From: CAVVSD01 sp963750895
GTDB taxonomy: Bacteria; Actinomycetota; Thermoleophilia; Solirubrobacterales; Solirubrobacteraceae
NCBI GenBank assembly: GCA_963750895.1
Contig: CAVVSD010000008.1
Location: 1,116,001-1,180,000, forward strand
Length of the DNA stretch: 64,000 nt
Direction of reading: 5' to 3'
Notes under the pieces: generated by a model
Seen by the model: only the letters and a program-made list of their open reading frames with translations
Database searches by the model: none
Told to the model about the DNA's origin: nothing
Part shown: positions 62,256 through 64,000 of the stretch, in pieces
How the letters are laid out: the number at the start of each line of letters is the position of its first letter
How positions within the stretch are numbered: the first letter of the stretch is position 1
Made by a program: the position numbers and the translations under genes

Positions 62256-63341
62256 TCAGAGCTCGGCCGAGCGGACGGCGGCCACGACCTCGCCCACCTG
62301 CTCCTCCGTGAGCGCGGCCCCCATCGGCAGCGCGAGATGGGTCCGCGCGGCCTCCTCGGTCCCGGGCAGGACGGCGTCGCGCCCGAGGTCGGCGAGCGCC
62401 GGCTGGCGGTGCGCGGGGACGGAGTAGTACGTGCGCGCGCCGATCCCCTGGCCGCGCAGCGCGGCCGCCAGCTCCTCGGGGCGCGGGTGGCGCACGACGT
62501 AGAGGTTCCAGGCCGGGTCGGCGCCCGCGGCCGGGACCGGGAGGCGCGCGTGGTCGCCCATCCCGGCGGCGGCGTACGCGCGCCCGGCGGCGCGACGGCC
62601 CTCGCACCACGCGTGCAGGTGCGGCAGCTGGACGCGCAGCGCGGCGGCCTGCAGCTCGTCGAGGCGGCTGTTGTAGCCGATCTCCGTGAACGTCTCCTTG
62701 TCCGGCGAGCCGTGGAAGCGCAGCGTGCGCACGCGCTCGGCGAGCGCGGCGTCGCCGGTCGAGACCGCGCCGCCGTCGCCGATGCCGCCGAGGTTCTTCG
62801 ACGGGTAGAAGGAGAACGTCGCGATCGTGCCGAGCGTGCCGGTCAGCGCGTCGCCCAGCCGCGAGCCGGTCGCCTGCGCGGCGTCCTCGAGCACGGGGAC
62901 GCCGAGCGCCTCGACCTCCGCGACCGGCGCGACGTTCCCGAACAGGTGCACGAGGATCACGGCCTTCGTGCGCGGCGTGAGGACGGCGCGCACGGCCTCG
63001 GGCGTCGCCACGAACGTCGCGGGATCGACGTCGCAGAAGACGGGGGTGGCGCCGGTCGGGGGGATCGCCTCGGCGCTGGCGTAGAACGTGAACGACGGCA
63101 CGACGACCTCGTCGCCGGGCCCGACGCCGAGCGCCCGCAGCGCGATCGTGATCGCCTCGGTGCCGTTCGCGACGCCGACGACGTGCTCCGTGCCGAGCCA
63201 GGTCGCGAACTCCCGCTCGAACGCCTCGACCTCCGGCCCCAGGATGTACCGGCCGTCGTCGAGCACCCGTCCGAGCGCGGCGGCGAGCTCGTCGCGCAGG
63301 GGCGCGCGTGGGGTCTGGGGGTCGAACAAGCGGACGGCCAC
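62256..63341 (-). CDS. DegT/DnrJ/EryC1/StrS sugar aminotransferase
   Basis: A 361-residue PLP enzyme. GILGPEVEAFEREF-like start (DGRYILGPEVEAFEREFATW), VVGVANGTEAITIALRALG, VVVPSFTFYASAEAIPPTGA, VPVLEDAAQATGSRLG and the PLP-lysine segment TFSFYPSKNLGGIGDGGAV, then FHGSPDKETFTEIGYNSRLD. It adds an amino group to a 4-keto sugar nucleotide, the likely product of the next gene. GTG at 63341 gives the usual N-terminus (AVRLFDPQTPRAPLRDELA). First gene of the coupled operon, divergent from DedA. Confidence 0.93.
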   Translation of the reverse strand: MAVRLFDPQTPRAPLRDELAAALGRVLDDGRYILGPEVEAFEREFATWLGTEHVVGVANGTEAITIALRALGVGPGDEVVVPSFTFYASAEAIPPTGATPVFCDVDPATFVATPEAVRAVLTPRTKAVILVHLFGNVAPVAEVEALGVPVLEDAAQATGSRLGDALTGTLGTIATFSFYPSKNLGGIGDGGAVSTGDAALAERVRTLRFHGSPDKETFTEIGYNSRLDELQAAALRVQLPHLHAWCEGRRAAGRAYAAAGMGDHARLPVPAAGADPAWNLYVVRHPRPEELAAALRGQGIGARTYYSVPAHRQPALADLGRDAVLPGTEEAARTHLALPMGAALTEEQVGEVVAAVRSAEL

Positions 63342-63372
63342 GGCGCCCCGGCACGGTACCCTGCCGCCCCCT

Positions 63373-64000
63373 GTGCCCGTCCTCGCCTCACTGACGGATC
63401 CGCTCGTCAACGCCGCCGTGGACGTGGTGGACGCGCTCGGCCTGCCCGGCGTGTTCGTCCTCATGCTCCTCGAGAGCGCGTGCATCCCGGTCCCCAGCGA
63501 GGCGACGATGCTCTTCGCCGGCTTCAACGTCAGCCGGGGCGAGTACTCGCTCATCGCGGCGACGCTCGTCGGGACGTTCGCGAACCTCTGCGGGTCCTGG
63601 ATCGCCTACGCCGTCGGCTACTACGGCCGCATCGACGTGCTCGAGAAGCACGGCCGCAAGCTCCACATCAAGCCGAGCCACCTCGCGATGGCCGATCGCT
63701 GGTTCGAGCGCCACGGCGAGGCGACCGTCTTCTTCACGCGGATGCTGCCGATCGTCCGCACGTTCGTCTCGCTGCCTGCCGGCGTCGCGCGCATGCCGTT
63801 CTGGCGCTTCTCGCTCTTCACCGTGCTCGGCTGTCTGCCGTGGGTCTTCGGGCTGACGCTCATCGGCCAGCAGGTCGGCGAGCGCTGGGAGGACTGGAAG
63901 GACAGCCTGCACTACGTCGACTACGCCGTGGCCGTCGCGATCGTGGCGTTCGTCGTCTACCTCGTCGTGAAGCGCCGCCGGGCGCGCGCCGTCGAGCCCG
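63373..64000 (+). CDS. DedA family membrane protein (cut by window end)
   Basis: Open from GTG 63373 to the window edge, 209 codons visible. Family marks are GVFVLMLLESACIPVPSEAT, an AGFNVSRGEYS loop, NLCGSWIAYAVGYYGRIDVL, FFTRMLPIVRTFVSLPAGVA (the conserved R-x-P-x-x-R segment) and MPFWRFSLFTVLGCLPW, then a C-terminal helix. DedA proteins are lipid-flipping or transport proteins of the inner membrane; some recycle undecaprenyl phosphate, which would suit the neighbouring glycan locus. The start is 31 bases from the divergent aminotransferase GTG. Confidence 0.88.
   Translation, partial: MPVLASLTDPLVNAAVDVVDALGLPGVFVLMLLESACIPVPSEATMLFAGFNVSRGEYSLIAATLVGTFANLCGSWIAYAVGYYGRIDVLEKHGRKLHIKPSHLAMADRWFERHGEATVFFTRMLPIVRTFVSLPAGVARMPFWRFSLFTVLGCLPWVFGLTLIGQQVGERWEDWKDSLHYVDYAVAVAIVAFVVYLVVKRRRARAVEP

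Overview
The window is very GC-rich, with strong G/C preference at third codon positions, many GTG starts and densely packed genes joined by ATGA/GTGA overlaps. Together with PspC-type sensor kinases, short SnoaL and SHOCT proteins, leaderless-looking GTG starts and the gene families present, this suggests a high-GC Actinomycetota chromosome. My best guess is class Thermoleophilia, order Solirubrobacterales (Conexibacter, Patulibacter, Solirubrobacter or Baekduia relatives). I could not run a search, so that placement is inference. I see no tRNA, rRNA, CRISPR array, IS element or prophage. No stretch over 300 bp lacks a gene; the longest gap is about 190 bp (9796-9987).

Region 1 (1-11.7 kb) holds housekeeping and accessory genes: a diacylglycerol-kinase-like protein, an amphi-Trp protein, an HD-type protein, a large arylsulfatase, a SulP anion transporter, a large LuxR (LAL) regulator and a methyltransferase. 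Sulfatase and SulP are divergent neighbours that could release and import sulfate. Region 2 (11.7-19.3 kb) is nitrogen catabolism: an overlapping trio of amino-acid dehydrogenase, allantoinase-like deacetylase and allantoate-amidohydrolase-like enzyme, then a TetR repressor facing an amine operon (APC permease, cupin, flavin amine oxidase, small methyltransferase), with two palindromic operators between them. Region 3 (19.3-24.1 kb) has a two-component system with a helically phased AGGTC array upstream, membrane proteins, a DUF72 protein and a CDP-alcohol phosphatidyltransferase.

Region 4 (24.2-33.6 kb) is oxidative metabolism: an acyl-CoA-dehydrogenase-fold flavoprotein, a xylulokinase-like FGGY kinase, a BisC-like molybdoenzyme, a GMC oxidoreductase, an aldehyde dehydrogenase and a BBE-type FAD oxidase. 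Region 5 (33.7-38.5 kb) is a Psp/Lia-like envelope-stress module (response regulator, PspC-fused histidine kinase, small membrane protein, PspC protein with a C-terminal domain) divergent from a lytic transglycosylase across a CCCCTAGGG inverted repeat. Region 6 (38.5-44.9 kb) has transketolase, nicotinamidase, an SDR, an ECF sigma factor fused to a zinc-finger/low-complexity tail, and an AcuI-like reductase. Region 7 (44.9-64 kb) is an exopolysaccharide locus: priming sugar transferase, several glycosyltransferases, flippase, O-antigen ligase/polymerase, membrane glycosyltransferase, FlaA1-type dehydratase, DegT aminotransferase, a LytR_C protein and a large exported protein with FlgD-like repeats.

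Two features cut across the window. First, at least nine otherwise convincing genes carry one-base frameshifts, mostly single extra G (coding strand), and one kinase has three that cancel out. The simplest reading is uncorrected assembly indels, so broken genes here should not be taken as true pseudogenes. Second, a family of short perfect hairpins with three-base loops recurs at gene boundaries (38.5, 45.5 and 62.2 kb). Twice it occurs as a two-hairpin tandem of the same architecture, with different but compensated stem sequences. This is the best candidate for an undescribed element in the window.
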